64,000 nt of DNA from Acanthopleura granulata (lineage: Eukaryota; Mollusca; Polyplacophora; Chitonida; Chitonidae), in contig JABBOT010000009.1 of NCBI GenBank assembly GCA_016165875.1, forward strand, positions 11,761,180-11,825,179. The letters are read 5' to 3'. Of the stretch, positions 47,456 to 60,200 are shown piece after piece. Position 1 is the first letter of the stretch. The number at the start of each line of letters is the position of its first letter. The position numbers and the translations under genes were made by a program. Below the pieces are notes generated by a model, which saw nothing but the letters and a program-made list of their open reading frames with translations, searched no databases and was not told where the DNA came from.

Positions 47456-48089
47456 TATTGTTGTTACCTATGTTGCAATTCAGGTTGGGAGTCAGAAGGA
47501 TAGTAACTGTAGCCAAGGTCAAATGTCTCATAATTTAATCAGGTGACTGTTAGTAAGTGACATGTTCATAAATTCTTTCATGGATTCCATAGCAAGTAGC
47601 CTGTTGCCCATGCCCCACAGACAATGGCAGTGGTGAAAAATTCCTTAAAAATGTGAAAAGCGAAATGATAACTCAGAATCGACGCGTCGCCTGTGAGTTT
47701 GTCACGATCGAGATAATTTATTTATAACGTCAAAAACTAGATAAATATAGAACCTATGCAACTTCCTTGATCAGGAAGAAATTAATTTATCAAGGGAATA
47801 TATCTCGCCCTTTGATTTCAGTGAGTAAATATCATTATGATGGCCTTGGTTTAGCTTGGTTAACTCTAGCTATTGTGAGTTATCCACGTAGCCGTTGTAA
47901 TATTTGAAGATCTACTATATATTCAACCGTTTCTCGACATTTTTCAAATCCTCGTCGATACTGTTTGTCAAATTAATTTTGTGGTATGTTTTATCAGCAT
48001 GTAAATGTTCAGGAATATAGATTCAGACAGAGTCATTTACTCATCTAAGAAGCATTTTATTACAATAAAAATAGTGTGATGTGAGGGCC

Positions 48090-48245
48090 CTCTATATCCT
48101 TGTGTACGTGGGAAGGTCGGCGAGCAACCTGCGGAAGGTCGTGGGTTTCCACCTGGCTCTGCCTTCTTTCTTTCCACCATAACGCTGGCTGCCGTCAAGT
48201 GAAATATTCTTGAGTGCGGCGTACAACGTTAATGAAATAAATGAA
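48090..48245 (+). repeat. SINE-A 3' part
   Basis: Contains 'agcaacctgcggaaggtcgt' and 'gaaatattcttgagtgcggc', with a short ATAA-type tail. Confidence 0.65.
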
Positions 48246-48819
48246 TATATCGTTATAACTAATATCAAGACTATCTTTTAGGATTTCTTACACACATATA
48301 CAACTGCTTATGCACAATGTTATATATCGGATTTGGTATTTCACTTTTTGTACGTCACACCTAATGATTATCTGAAAAAGGGCGAACACGCTCCAGAGTA
48401 AATTTCCCAATGATCACGTGAGCTGCAATGATTAACACTGTGAATTACCTTTCCAGCTATCAGTATATATTGATCCAGATGAATATCTGAGCACAAGTAG
48501 TCTATCACATAGTAAACGTGCAGGTAGGCTTTTACTAGTGAAAAATACACCCATGAAGGCCATTATATGCGTGTTCAAAGTTTTAGGAATGAGTGTTGAC
48601 GAAATTATACGATCTCGTGCTGCTGGTTATATTCCATCAAGCGACGCAAGGATTATTATGACAAATACCGAAATATATCTCACATCACTGAAAAGCAAAT
48701 TTTGTGGATTTGAGAATTTGGGGACCTTGATAATATTATGCGGTAAACGCCGCTTATGTGACTGTTTGCCTTCCATCAGTGTGGTGTAAATATGTGTACA
48801 TCGTCTGTCGGCAAGTACA

Positions 48820-48960
48820 TGATTAACTTGCCAAAGATTGATGGTTTATGCCAGGCACTCCGGTGTCTCCCACACACAGAAACTGACCGACATCGATTAT
48901 AAGTGAGTAGTAATTGAATATGGCCTCAAACAACAATCAAAATCAAATACATATATATTT
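48820..48960 (+). repeat. SINE-like fragment
   Basis: 'ggcactccggtgtctcccac' followed by 'aaactgaccgacatcg' and an AATC/AAATC tail. A short inverted piece of the same family may lie at 42345-42375. Confidence 0.45.
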
Positions 48961-50817
48961 CCCAAAGTATTTTTCAAACCTGATGTTTCAAAGAAATAAG
49001 CCTACATGAGTTAGCTGAATTTAAACTTTAAAATACATAACCATTTCAAATACCCTACATAACATTAGATCTGAGCACAACTTAGTGCGCTAGTTTTTGC
49101 ATCAGAAGTGCACAGAACTTTACGGCTTTCCGTTTGAAATGTGGATTTGAATGCAATGACAATAAGAATACTTCAAATTCTCCATAAAAACCGATGATTG
49201 CTTTTCTCTTCATGGCGTCATTTTGAACCAGTCAGTGCTTTTAGCCTTTTTTTTCTGTCTCTTTGACTCTGTGTCACTTGCTGCATGTATATGTTACGAC
49301 TATCGACACGCCTTTTATTCTTTTCAGATTTGGATTGTCCTGAAATACATACAGTGGAATATTCGAATTCTCAGGTAAATTTAACAGATAATTCCTTCAT
49401 CCTTTACATTCACTTACAAACATAATTTGGACCATTCGTTATGGACCTATAATCATGAAAAAAAACTTTTCAAACAAAGTACATACACTTTCAAATTATA
49501 AACCTTGAACAGGTGAAAATGACTTCATCCAAAGTCCCTGTTCATATGCGGTCAATAGAATCCGCCTTACACCAGGTAGTTAATTGGTTTGCTTTTAACT
49601 AATGTGTCTTTTCTCTGCCATAAAGGTCGTGTCCGGCACACCCATGCACGTGCTATTATACGTGTATCATGCTGGCTTATTACAGGTGGTATGTATCTAT
49701 GTATGCTTGGGGCTTTACGTTGTACACTCGTTGTACACTCATATTTTCACTCACACCACGACGAGCATTCCTTAGAATGCAACACACACACACATGTATA
49801 TATAACATATATATGTGTGTGCGTGTGTGTGTGTGTGTGTGGTTTATTTTGTAAAAGGTGAAATAATGTTAACATCAGAGGACTTTTTCATTTGAAGCCT
49901 CCAGAGATGACGTCATAGTGTAGATTTGTTCATTTACTTTGTCCCGACTTCAGCTTTATCAAGTAAATTCCACCATATCCTTGGACTTATTCAAGGAAAT
50001 GAAAAATGCGTTTTTCCTGGTTTACACATTAACCAATATCCGTTGCAAGGATACGCCAGCTTTGTGTAAAAAAAAGACAAGGAATATTTTTTGGCTGCAT
50101 GTAATATAAAAACACGAAGACCGTTTCACATTTCTCACAAGTAGCGTGTACTTTAGCTATTTTTATTAAAATAAAATAACGGGAATATAAATAACGTCAG
50201 GCAGGGCATCTTATTAATGACAAAGAACCGGATCTATACATTTAAGTGATATATATAATTATTTATTTTAACGGCAAACAGGATGACAGACTTTTATACA
50301 TTTACGGTATACTGTAACCTTATACACACGCGAACCGGATGTAAAACCACGTGATGTGAATTCTTAAGTACATATTTCAGGTCAACTGTATATATCACTA
50401 CGTTATAAATGTGACAAAGTTTCTATCCAGTCAAGACACGTTTTCGTCTCTCTGTGTAAAATTTCCAAATATGGGGACCCTCTATCCTTAGCCTCTATAA
50501 AATTTCTTTCATAATTTTTGGCTGGAAAATCTGATATAGATTGGTCGCGTAATAGAAATCTCAGCTTAGGCACATATTAATATCGTCTGGCCTTATCATT
50601 ATATTACCTTTTAGCTAAGATTTGTCATAGTTTGTATGTTTTTGAAGTAAGCGAGGATCTTTGCCTATGCAGATCTACTACACATATGGCTGAATGTTAT
50701 ACCATGGTGACAAAATGCTGTGATCTTACATCAGTAAGTGCAAAGAGTCACGTTTAAAAAGTGGTCGTCATGCTATATAAATGAACGTAGAATTTATATA
50801 AAATGGGGGGGGAGAGG

Positions 50818-51068
50818 GGGCTCCGTGGCAGTTGTTTACCGCGTTAACGCAGCGTAATGACCCAGGAGCCTCCCACTAATGCAGTCGCTGTGAATCATAC
50901 TGGCTTCCTCTCCGACCGTACATGGAGAAGATCTGCTAGCAACCTGCAGATGGTCGTGTGTTCCCCCCTGGCCCTGCCCGGTTTCCTCCCACCATAATGC
51001 TTTCCGACGTCGTATAAGTGAAATATTCTTGAGTAGGGCGTAAAACACCAATCAGATAAATAAATAAA
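50818..51068 (+). repeat. SINE-A copy with tRNA-derived head
   Basis: The head reads 'ggctccgtggcagttgttta', close to a tRNA box A context, followed by the conserved body and an ATAAATAAATAA tail. It is the longest SINE-A in the window, about 250 bp. The matching left copy (1160-1350) lacks the head. Confidence 0.75.
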
Positions 51069-51972
51069 CATATAGAAAGGTGCAGGCTATAGGAGCACGT
51101 TGTATAGAATGCCACAGTATCTATTTTGCTGGCTTTACAAAATGCGACAAAGTAAGTCGCTCGATATGTCTGTCTGTCTCATTCTGTCGATCAGCTGGTC
51201 AAACTGTTTACATCATATTGTATCATTTACATGGACCATTCACTTATAATGAGGAGTCTAAATTCCATCTAGTGATTATCGCTAGTCCTATACATGTAGT
51301 TATTTATTTATTGTTCTAATAATTTATGTATTAATTTATTTATTTAAACGTTTTTTTACGCTTTACTGAAGAACATTTCACCTATAAAACTCATATGAGT
51401 TTGCTACATATCATTAAGGATAGTACCGTACAGATATATAAGGAAAAATAGAGCACACGTGTAACTTATGGGCAGGAGTTAGTACATATCACCACAGCAG
51501 GCATACATACACTACAAAAGCCATGAGGCTTAACTGTACTGCGTTGGATAAGCTACCACAGGACACAACAGCCATTCTCCACTTGGCGGAAATCCCGGGA
51601 ACAGAACACCACGCGCTACCACGTGCCCTTCTGCCTAACGGCGTAGTACCCTAGCTGGGTGTGGTGTCATTTGCCAGGTCGATCTTATCCGGGATGACTG
51701 GAAAATTGAAGATGTTGGGAAAACCCATAGCTTTTCGCCCTGCAGGAGTTACAGGCAGAGTTTAGCGCAGAAGTACAGCCAAGGAGGGAAATTCCCTCGA
51801 AATGCCGTTTACATAACAAACCGCGATATCGTGTTTAGTTTAACATTCAGCCTATTCTTGTAGACGATACTAAACTGCCTGCGGATCTGCATTCGCAAAT
51901 GTTGCCCCACCCAGCTAAGGCTATTACAGGACAACCCAGTAGGTGTACGCCTAATCGTGTCCACCGTGGACA

Positions 51973-51989
51973 AATATATATATATATAT

Positions 51990-52032
<43 letters not shown>

Positions 52033-52080
52033 TAGATATAGATATATATATAGAGTGAGAAAGAGAGAGAGATATATACA
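51973..52080. repeat. (TA)n(GATA)n microsatellite
   Basis: TA units pass into about 11 GATA units and then GA-rich repeats. It occupies the position of the (TA)n(TG)n tract at 2220-2297 in the left copy. Confidence 0.9.
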
Positions 52081-53506
52081 TTCACTTCATTTTATCTGTT
52101 TATTTATTCTATTATGCTTCTTTCTTTCACTGACTTATGGATTATTAAATTAAAGCACGCTTTTTAGGATTGTATCTGCGAACAAATATTGTGAATGGCT
52201 TTCAGTTTTGCGCCAGTCTCACACGCTTTCACAGTTTCAAAGTTTCTTTTTCGTTCCACTGTAGGGATGACCTCTGGTTTACAAAAATCTAATCCGTTTC
52301 GATCAAAACTGATCAAAACGGCTCCATCTGAAGAATCCTGAAATAGAAATTCTGAAAACACCCTTAATTCGTTTCTAAATCTTTGAATTGTTTATTTCAC
52401 TCCTTATCGTCTGCGTGAATGAACTGAATTAAGCCATTGTGCTTGTTAGTAACGAGCGGATTTGGTAGGAGGAGTGTTAAAAAGCACGACTACATAAACC
52501 ACCAGCCTGCAAAGATTGGATTTTTTTAGAACTGTTGCACTGTAGCACTTTAGGAAAATCGTTTTGACGAGAAAGAGGTTGTCATGGTACATGTAGATAT
52601 GTCAGTTGATGTCACCATGTCGAGCAATCCAATGACTTACCAGCAGAAGTCCTTAGAGCAAGCGTGGAAATGTGCATCTTACGCAAGACCACAAGACAGC
52701 GTCGAGGCCGAGGGTTGTATTCGAACCTGCGACCTCAGTGTCATTCTCGCGGACTCATTGTGTCATTGTTACGACTTCATTGTGTGACTGTGGCAAACCT
52801 CACAATGCCACTGTCGCGACCTCACTGTGTCAATGTAGCACATTTGCTTAAGTGAGAACACATCTGACCAACGAGCTCTAGATATGGAAAGCTTATTTCC
52901 ATTCCGAGGTATCCTGTAACTCGTTAAATCCTTTCCCTGGACTGAAACTGGGACCGATCCTTCGGAATGAAGTAATCGTTGGCGAAGTTGATTGTAATGG
53001 TAACATGCGTTTTTACCAGTGGCGTATATTAAGGTGCTATTAAAATCACTGTTTACTTTTTCTTTGATCCTATTTAGTCATTCTGCTGGGAGGAGGGGGG
53101 GGGCAATGTATAAGCCTTTACAGGAACAGTTGGAATAAAACCCTGACTGGGGCTACTTGGTAAAAACACAGATTTATGCGGTTACGTGTGGCAGTTATCA
53201 AACTGCATTTGTGGATCTCTTTTTACCGTATATTTCAGCATTAACTGTTGAAATCGTATCAGTATCTCTGTACCCGGTCCAACTTCGCAGTGCAGGGTCA
53301 ACATATATGTAGTGCTGCTTAACAGGAACATCTATGACGTCCCACTCACCAAGCCATGATTCATTTAGGTAACCACTAAATAATACCGTACTGAACAGAA
53401 AATATATTCACTTTAGTTTCAAAAGTGAATATATGTTTTTAATGTTATGCACATAGTCACTTTGCCCTTAAAGAGATTTTTCCGGAGATTTTTTAACAAA
53501 AAATAA

Positions 53507-54041
53507 ATCGTTCAGCGTCATTTCTACAAAAATGTTGCTATTATTGCAGAACAACTCCAATAAATACGTTTTATAACATTTTCCCTTTGTTTAAAACTTT
53601 TTTCAAACTTTAGAATCATTTTAACACCATAAACAACACCGGTACATGAACGACCATGACATTTCCTTACAGGCGAAAACTTGGGCTATTCTTGGTAAAT
53701 AGACAAAAATTTGATTCAATAAGGGAATGTGGAGTCAAAAATATCCTGTATTTTTCTCTTCAAAAAAAAAGTTAAAAAACGACCAGGACTGTTCCACAAA
53801 GCAGTCGTAGAATTAGCTGATTGTAACTACTATGGCTACCTGTCTCTTCATCATGGGTTGTCATGACAGATACAATCAACTTAGCTTACAACTGTGTTGT
53901 GGAACAGGGCTAGCATTCAAAAACTCTTGCTACCTTGTATTTAGAAAGTAGTTTTCTGTTTGTTGCTTTTTAAATATGTCAAGGTAAAATACTGCCGATT
54001 AGATAGCTTTTAATGTCTGAAGAAAACTGGTCATAAAATAC
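53507..54041. mobile_element. Insertion of about 535 bp in the right copy, containing a foldback repeat
   Basis: The left copy passes straight from 'tttttaacaaaaaat' to 'acacctgga' near 3736; the right copy has about 535 extra bases there. Inside, about 53788-53820 and 53876-53911 form imperfect inverted repeats built on 'ctgttccacaa', spaced by about 55 bases. A non-autonomous DNA element is possible, but target-site duplications are unclear in the A-rich flanks. Confidence 0.5.
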
Positions 54042-54799
54042 ACCTGGAGATAACAGATATGTAATACTCTACAGGCTGTAGAGATACGTCACCATAGTAG
54101 TTACGTTTGACGAAACGTTATGGCCCCAGGTGCATGCGTTGAATTACCCCTCACTGCCCCTTCTCTCCCTGCCTTCATATAACACACTACCCCCTACCCT
54201 AACAAACCACCCACGTCCTTTATGGACAAAGACTCAACGATAGGAGTAGTCTATAGAGACAGTTTATAGAGTCCCGGAACTGTCATGTGTTTATCGCTAA
54301 GAACGTCTTGTCATAACGCTATCCTTACACAACCGCAAGATAACCCACTTTGCGATAAGCATATTGCAACTCCGCGATATTTTCACAAGCATGTGACATT
54401 TTCCGCTGAACAATTTCAACTCAAATTATAAGGTAGAAATGTAGACTTCTTTTGAGCCAGTTACGCGTTTATTCTTTTGGATTCAGCCTTCTGTTTTTTG
54501 AAATGCGGAAACCAGTTTAAGTTAATAAAAAACAGTGACGAGTTCACGGCTTAACAAACCAGAGAATCTACGAACAGACGAACCACTGAGTATCTCTTTA
54601 CTAAGGGACCGAAGCCTTAAGGAGCAACTTGTTGATTTAAACGATGAAGATTGTTTGCCACTGAAGAATATGTTTTGTCTGTCATTCACCTCTATCTTTG
54701 TTTCATAAACATTTTGTGTTTAGTTTATTGATTGTGTGCATTTTCGACTTCCCATTATTTCGACGACATAACGGTGATGCCTTCACATAGAACATGGGT

Positions 54800-55110
54800 A
54801 AAAATGAGACATGAGGCCAGGCAGGAGACTAGGCAAGGCATTAGACATGATATCAGACATCAAATCAGATATGGAAACAGACATGACACCAGATACGACA
54901 TCAACCAAGACACAAAACGTGACACCACATAGTGTACAAGGCAATACACAAGGCCTGACTTTAAACATGGTACCAGACATGAGACCAGACATGACACCAC
55001 ATATTAAACAAAGCAGAACACAAAGCCTGACTTAACACATGACACTAGACGTGACACCGGGTGTGATGCCAGACATGGCACCACATACTATACAATACAG
55101 TACGCATGAC
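54800..55110. repeat. GACATGACACC minisatellite, right copy
   Basis: Counterpart of 4550-4900. The first part (4545-4600 on the left) is deleted here and internal units differ. Confidence 0.7.
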
Positions 55111-56346
55111 AGGACACCACTGCATGACGAAGTATACTGACATCGGGCCGGACAGGCTTTAAACTATATCCTCCTGGGCCAAGCTCTGATGAAAAAAGTT
55201 ATCTGATCAATCCAAAACCTGTATAGACACAGGACTGAACCCGGCTCTTACAAATCACCGCACACAACACAGGCATGTATCATCGTAACCCAGAGTAGAC
55301 TTTAATTTTGAACATGGATTTATCTGTGGGATTGGCGAACCTGAAAATAACATTGGGGAAATAACTGATTACGTATGTGTTTAACTAATCTTTGAAGCTG
55401 TGGTCAATGTAAAGACAGAAGACGGGTGAAGTACCTACTTCTGAGAAGAGCTTAAAGCATAGAGGTCTATCAATGATACTTACATTAAGCTTAATTCTCC
55501 TATAGTACCATGGCAGCCGAGGTGTAGCTGTATATATTGCCTGCATGGCGTTAGGCCATAATCATTGATTCACTGCTAGAATGATAAGCCCGCTAAACAC
55601 ATGAATGTGTGGGGAATAGAGAGTATTAAATTTCATGAAAATCAGAAGTTCTTTGTATATATTTTATCCGATTCTCCCCCAATCCCTATATGTGAATCAT
55701 TACATCTTGTCATTGTTTCAATGTTAACATCCACAAATAAGATTTGTCGAGAGATTCCGATGACTTTTAGCCGTGATTATAATGGGCCCAATGAATCTAT
55801 AATGACTGACAAGTTTGAATGCAAGTTTCAACCAGACTGACAGGTAATACACCTGCGCACTTTACGATTATCATGATGCTTCGGGACCAACTTTTTGCAT
55901 TCATTGTTCATTCACATTTATACAATTATATTTTCGAGAAATATCAAAGGGACCTGAAATATGCCCCTATTTTAAATAGACAGTATATATCTGCTTCACA
56001 GCGTCAAATAGTCTATTTGAAAAAACATGACCAAATTCTTGCTAATATTAAGAAAACACATTTCTTTTCAGAAAAGCAAAGGATTGGAAGGCTTATATCC
56101 TCGGGGTCCAAAAATACACTGGGGGTTGATAACATAATGGTGTTCTGAGTAACGGGAAATTTCATTATGAAGAAGCGGAAATGTTGCTTTGTCAGTTCTT
56201 TTCAAATTATTCGCGCATTCACAGAGAGAGGCAATCGGATAAAGCCAGAGTAAACCGCTCATGTTGAAGTGTGTGTGTGAAGTGTAAACTGACCTTCTGG
56301 GTCATTGAATCGAGCTGCTTGCCATTGGAAGAGTATCCCGGATCTG

Positions 56347-56354
56347 TGACGTCA
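56347..56354 (+). promoter_or_regulatory. CRE-like site of PxB
   Basis: TGACGTCA, identical in sequence and in spacing to the TATA box as at 6134-6141. Confidence 0.55.
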
Positions 56355-56402
56355 CAACAGCGGTCATGTCAGTTCACGTCATATCGCGGAGCTAGGGTAT
56401 GC

Positions 56403-56410
56403 TATAAAAG
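56403..56410 (+). promoter_or_regulatory. TATA box of PxB
   Basis: TATAAAAG at the same spacing as in PxA. Only two substitutions separate the two copies from about 5125 to 7450, at 6208 and 6271, both just downstream of this element. Confidence 0.75.
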
Positions 56411-56432
56411 GAGATGTAGATTATCATGTTGT

Positions 56433-56570
56433 GACAGACAGTGACAAGTCAACACCACAGAGCCGAAGGCGATAATACAGCGGGACAAACGAACGGGTTC
56501 TCACATTGGTATTTTATACGGGCTTACTACAGCATCAGACAGAGTTTAATTGAAGAAATCAATTTCTCAG
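56433..56570 (+). other. PxB exon 1, non-coding 5' UTR
   Basis: Counterpart of 6220-6357, with the same CAG/GTAAGG donor and no ATG. The start is inferred from TATA spacing. Confidence 0.65.
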
Positions 56571-57280
56571 GTAAGGGATTTTTTTATTACGTCCCAAAAA
56601 ATCTGTTGTCTAAGCAGCGAAAATGAATACCGAGCTGGCATTGTAAGAGAATCTTTTTTTATTTGTAACAAGCAGGCTTTAAGTCAGTAACAAATTTTTA
56701 ATTTATTTATGTATTTATTTATTTTTTCATTGCGTGTCACCATGTCACTAATATGTCACTTAACGTCGCATCGTCAATTCCGGGATAAGAATGCTGGCAA
56801 AAATTAACTGCCGCGAGATCTGGATGCGAACTCTCTACCTGACTATGCAAACGCTTGTGATCTTCATCTTCGAACCCCTGTGTTTTCACAAACCCCTGTA
56901 GCTGGCTCATTTATAGTATAACATACAAATATACTTGTGGTTCAACTATTTACTTTAAGTAATAAAGTGCCGATATAAATCTATGACGTTCCGGTCGTTC
57001 ATTCATATCTGTTCGAAATATATGTATGAATATTGACCACTAAATGAACAGTGATGAATTAATTCATTTGATGTACCAGTCCATCCCTCACCGTATGTGT
57101 GAAAGTCTTTGTTCGATTAGGCGTGTCACTGCTCTAAAGCTTTAACATGCGTAGCACAGACGGAGGTATACGGTCTTGGGGCACCTGTAGAGCTGTTCTA
57201 AAAATTGGGGTTCAAAATTGTAAATTTTTTTTTACACAGCAAATAGTCTTTCAACTAAATATTTAAACTCTCCTTGCAGC

Positions 57281-60200
57281 ATGACAGTGGCATTGTTGCC
57301 TGTGATAGCTCTGACCCTCAGCACAGGTATCACCTGCACTTCCGCCCAGGGCGCAATCTTCACGCCTTCAGGTCAGGATGACATCGCGCGAACCATGTCT
57401 CGTCCCGACGTCCTCAGGAGCATTGCCCAAGGCTTGCCCCGGGTCTCAGTCGTTCCCAGAACTCGGCGATTGTTGACCTCAGAGGAAAGAGCTGAGAGAA
57501 GGCGCATTTTCACTGAATCTAATCAAATTAAGTCACAACTGGAAAATGCTGTTCGGAATGTGTCTGATAAAGGTATATAGCCAGGCATATATATATATAT
57601 ATATAAAACACAAAGGGTAAAACATAAACATTTTCTAATTATAATCGTGTGCCAATAAAGTACAACGTTACACTGTGTAATGACTGTTTGCAAACGGTTA
57701 GATAGTCTTAGATTACAAGATTTGTAACATTTAAAATGTGGAACACCACAAGTGTTAATTCGAAATCAGATAATGTTATATATTGCAATATATTCTAATC
57801 TAATTTGTAAAGTTCACATTTTCTTCAGAATTCGTCTTGATATTTACTGGAAATATGGTTGAAACATAAAAGAAATTATGTCAGCTTTCCACAAATAAGC
57901 TACTTTCTGTTATATTTGTTCTGTCAACCAGCAAGCCGTTTAGGTGACGCTCAGAGAAGCTCCACGGCTTTTGGTCCGTTTATGAAAGTGAACAGCAAGG
58001 CACAGAGGATTGCTAAAGCTGGGGCCGTATTTACGTCTTTGCTGCAAAGGTAAGATCAGACACCTTGCAAATGATTATATCTGAGTTTATATGTAAGCCT
58101 AACATCACACCATAAATCTCATATCATAATCATATGATAAAATATCATCAGGAAAAAAAGAAATTCCTTGACCGATGACGTGTAATATCGATCCGTACAC
58201 ATCAACTTCCTTTCCAACCCTAGGCAGATTTTTGTGCACTGCCATTCATTCATTCGACCAAGCAGCAAGTTTTCTTTTCTTGCGCAAGTTTGTTTGCCAT
58301 AAAAGTTCATGGACAAAGAAATCTTCATCGAATTTCACACATCATTTACGAATACGTTTTTAATTATAATTTAATCGTTGTCTGAACCCGTTGTAAGCAT
58401 AACTCGTATTTTTAATGTCGCACTAAAAATCCCATATACCGTTTAAAATTTCTTCTGTTTTGGCGGACGAGGGTGGGGGGATACAGGGTAGTGGGTAATG
58501 AGGTAACTTTTTACTTACCTATGTATTGTATATATAGCATTAACCATGACAGGTTAATATAGTTAACTATCTTGAGTCATTTCCATTTTTTGTTGTTGTC
58601 TTACAGTCGGAGTAGGTCGAGTCTCAGTTCCACCACCATTGAATCCATGAACTGTCCCTTCCGGGATGTCATCCACTGTGACGAGAATTCTAAGTTCCGG
58701 TCCATCGATGGAGCCTGTAACAATCTTCAGAACCCGATGTGGGGAAAATCTAACACCCCCTTCGATAGATTTATACCGCCGAATTATGGCGATGGTAAGC
58801 ACCCTTTGTAAGAGCTTGCGCGTTACGTCATATCCGGAAGGGAAATTTACGCTGCGAATTCTTCACAAGAAAAAGAAAATGCCGACGCGACATCATGTCA
58901 CTGGAGTGTTGTTGTTGTGATCTCGGATGACACCTCTTTTAAAAAAAGGAATATGTAATGAAATCTAGTAGATATTGTTTTGCAAAGGCGAAAGTTAAAA
59001 TAGAAACCTCACGTAAACTATTTTGCTCGTATCAACTGTCATGCTGAAATACCCGGTGACACTCTTCCTGCAGGCTTTGCAGAGGGAGCACATGGGCAGC
59101 TTTTGAGTGTGGCACATTGGCGTCTAAGACTTTGGTATGGTTTTAAAATGGGGGAATGTAAAATAAAAACCACAGAGAGAGCTAAAATGTAAACTTTTCA
59201 ACATTTTCCGGTGTTAATTCTTACTTAGACAATGATCCGTTCCTAGAACAGAGAGTTTTGAGTCCATATAATTTTTCTGTTAATCGTTTGTTTCTCTTTC
59301 TATATGACAGGAATGAACTCTCCACGAAACGAGTCTGTATTCAGAACCCCACTTCCACTTCCCCGCGTCATCAGCACAGGGGTCCACAAAAAGAGCACAG
59401 TGGCCAATCTGCATCCAGATATCAGTCACATGACTATGGAATTCGGGCAGTTTGTCAGTCATGACATTAACTCCAACACGCTGTCAAGTGGTGAGTGAGC
59501 CTTAACTTATGATTTTCCCCAATAAGAATGCTACCCGCTTTGTGAATTTTCTTTCTTTACAAATATATGCAAATGTTGCATATTTTTTAAGTAATTATAA
59601 TCTACCTTAGTCAGTCTTTATTTGCCTAATTGAACATAAATATGGGTGTTTGAGTCCCCAAGGTATATTGTTGGCTGATGTAATGTATATTGACGAGAAA
59701 CTAAACCATCTTTACACATTTGTGTTTAAAACGACTTTTTTTTCTATAACAGGCGAGAATGGGTCAGCTCTGACTTGTTGTAATCCAGATGGAAGTTTTG
59801 ATAATGACCCTGACAAAAAGATGTACGTTCATTATGCATTTCTGTCCCTATTATTCAATAAAGAGGACTAGTTTATAACATTTCTCGATCTACATCTCTG
59901 TCCACATCATTTTAATATTGATAGATTTGTGTGTAGCACCAGATGAATCTGTGCATGAAATTTCTGGAAGACTAACAAACAACAAAACGTAACATAATTT
60001 AACAAAAGCATAATTAAATAACTGCAACGGCAGTAAGAATAATAACAATGAAAAACGAAACAGTTGCTGTTGTATGTTGTTATAGAAATTGTAGGTGACA
60101 AGGTTGTGGTTATACTTATTGCAGTGTTTAAAAAACAATTCAGTTATGTAAGTTTTTCCTCCAAGCCTCACACGTTCTGGTCTTTTGCCATTTTCTTTGA

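Larger units (their letters stand above)
41700..49483. other. Intergenic, rich in SINE fragments and short tandem repeats
   Basis: No gene was recognised. The region holds SINE copies (42855-43035, 44640-44775, 45590-45722, 45980-46100, 46138-46350, 47325-47455, 48090-48245, 48820-48960), the AGTGGTTA-type minisatellite at 43356-43520 and AATC repeats. Open frames here are SINE translations or lack motifs. Confidence 0.6.
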
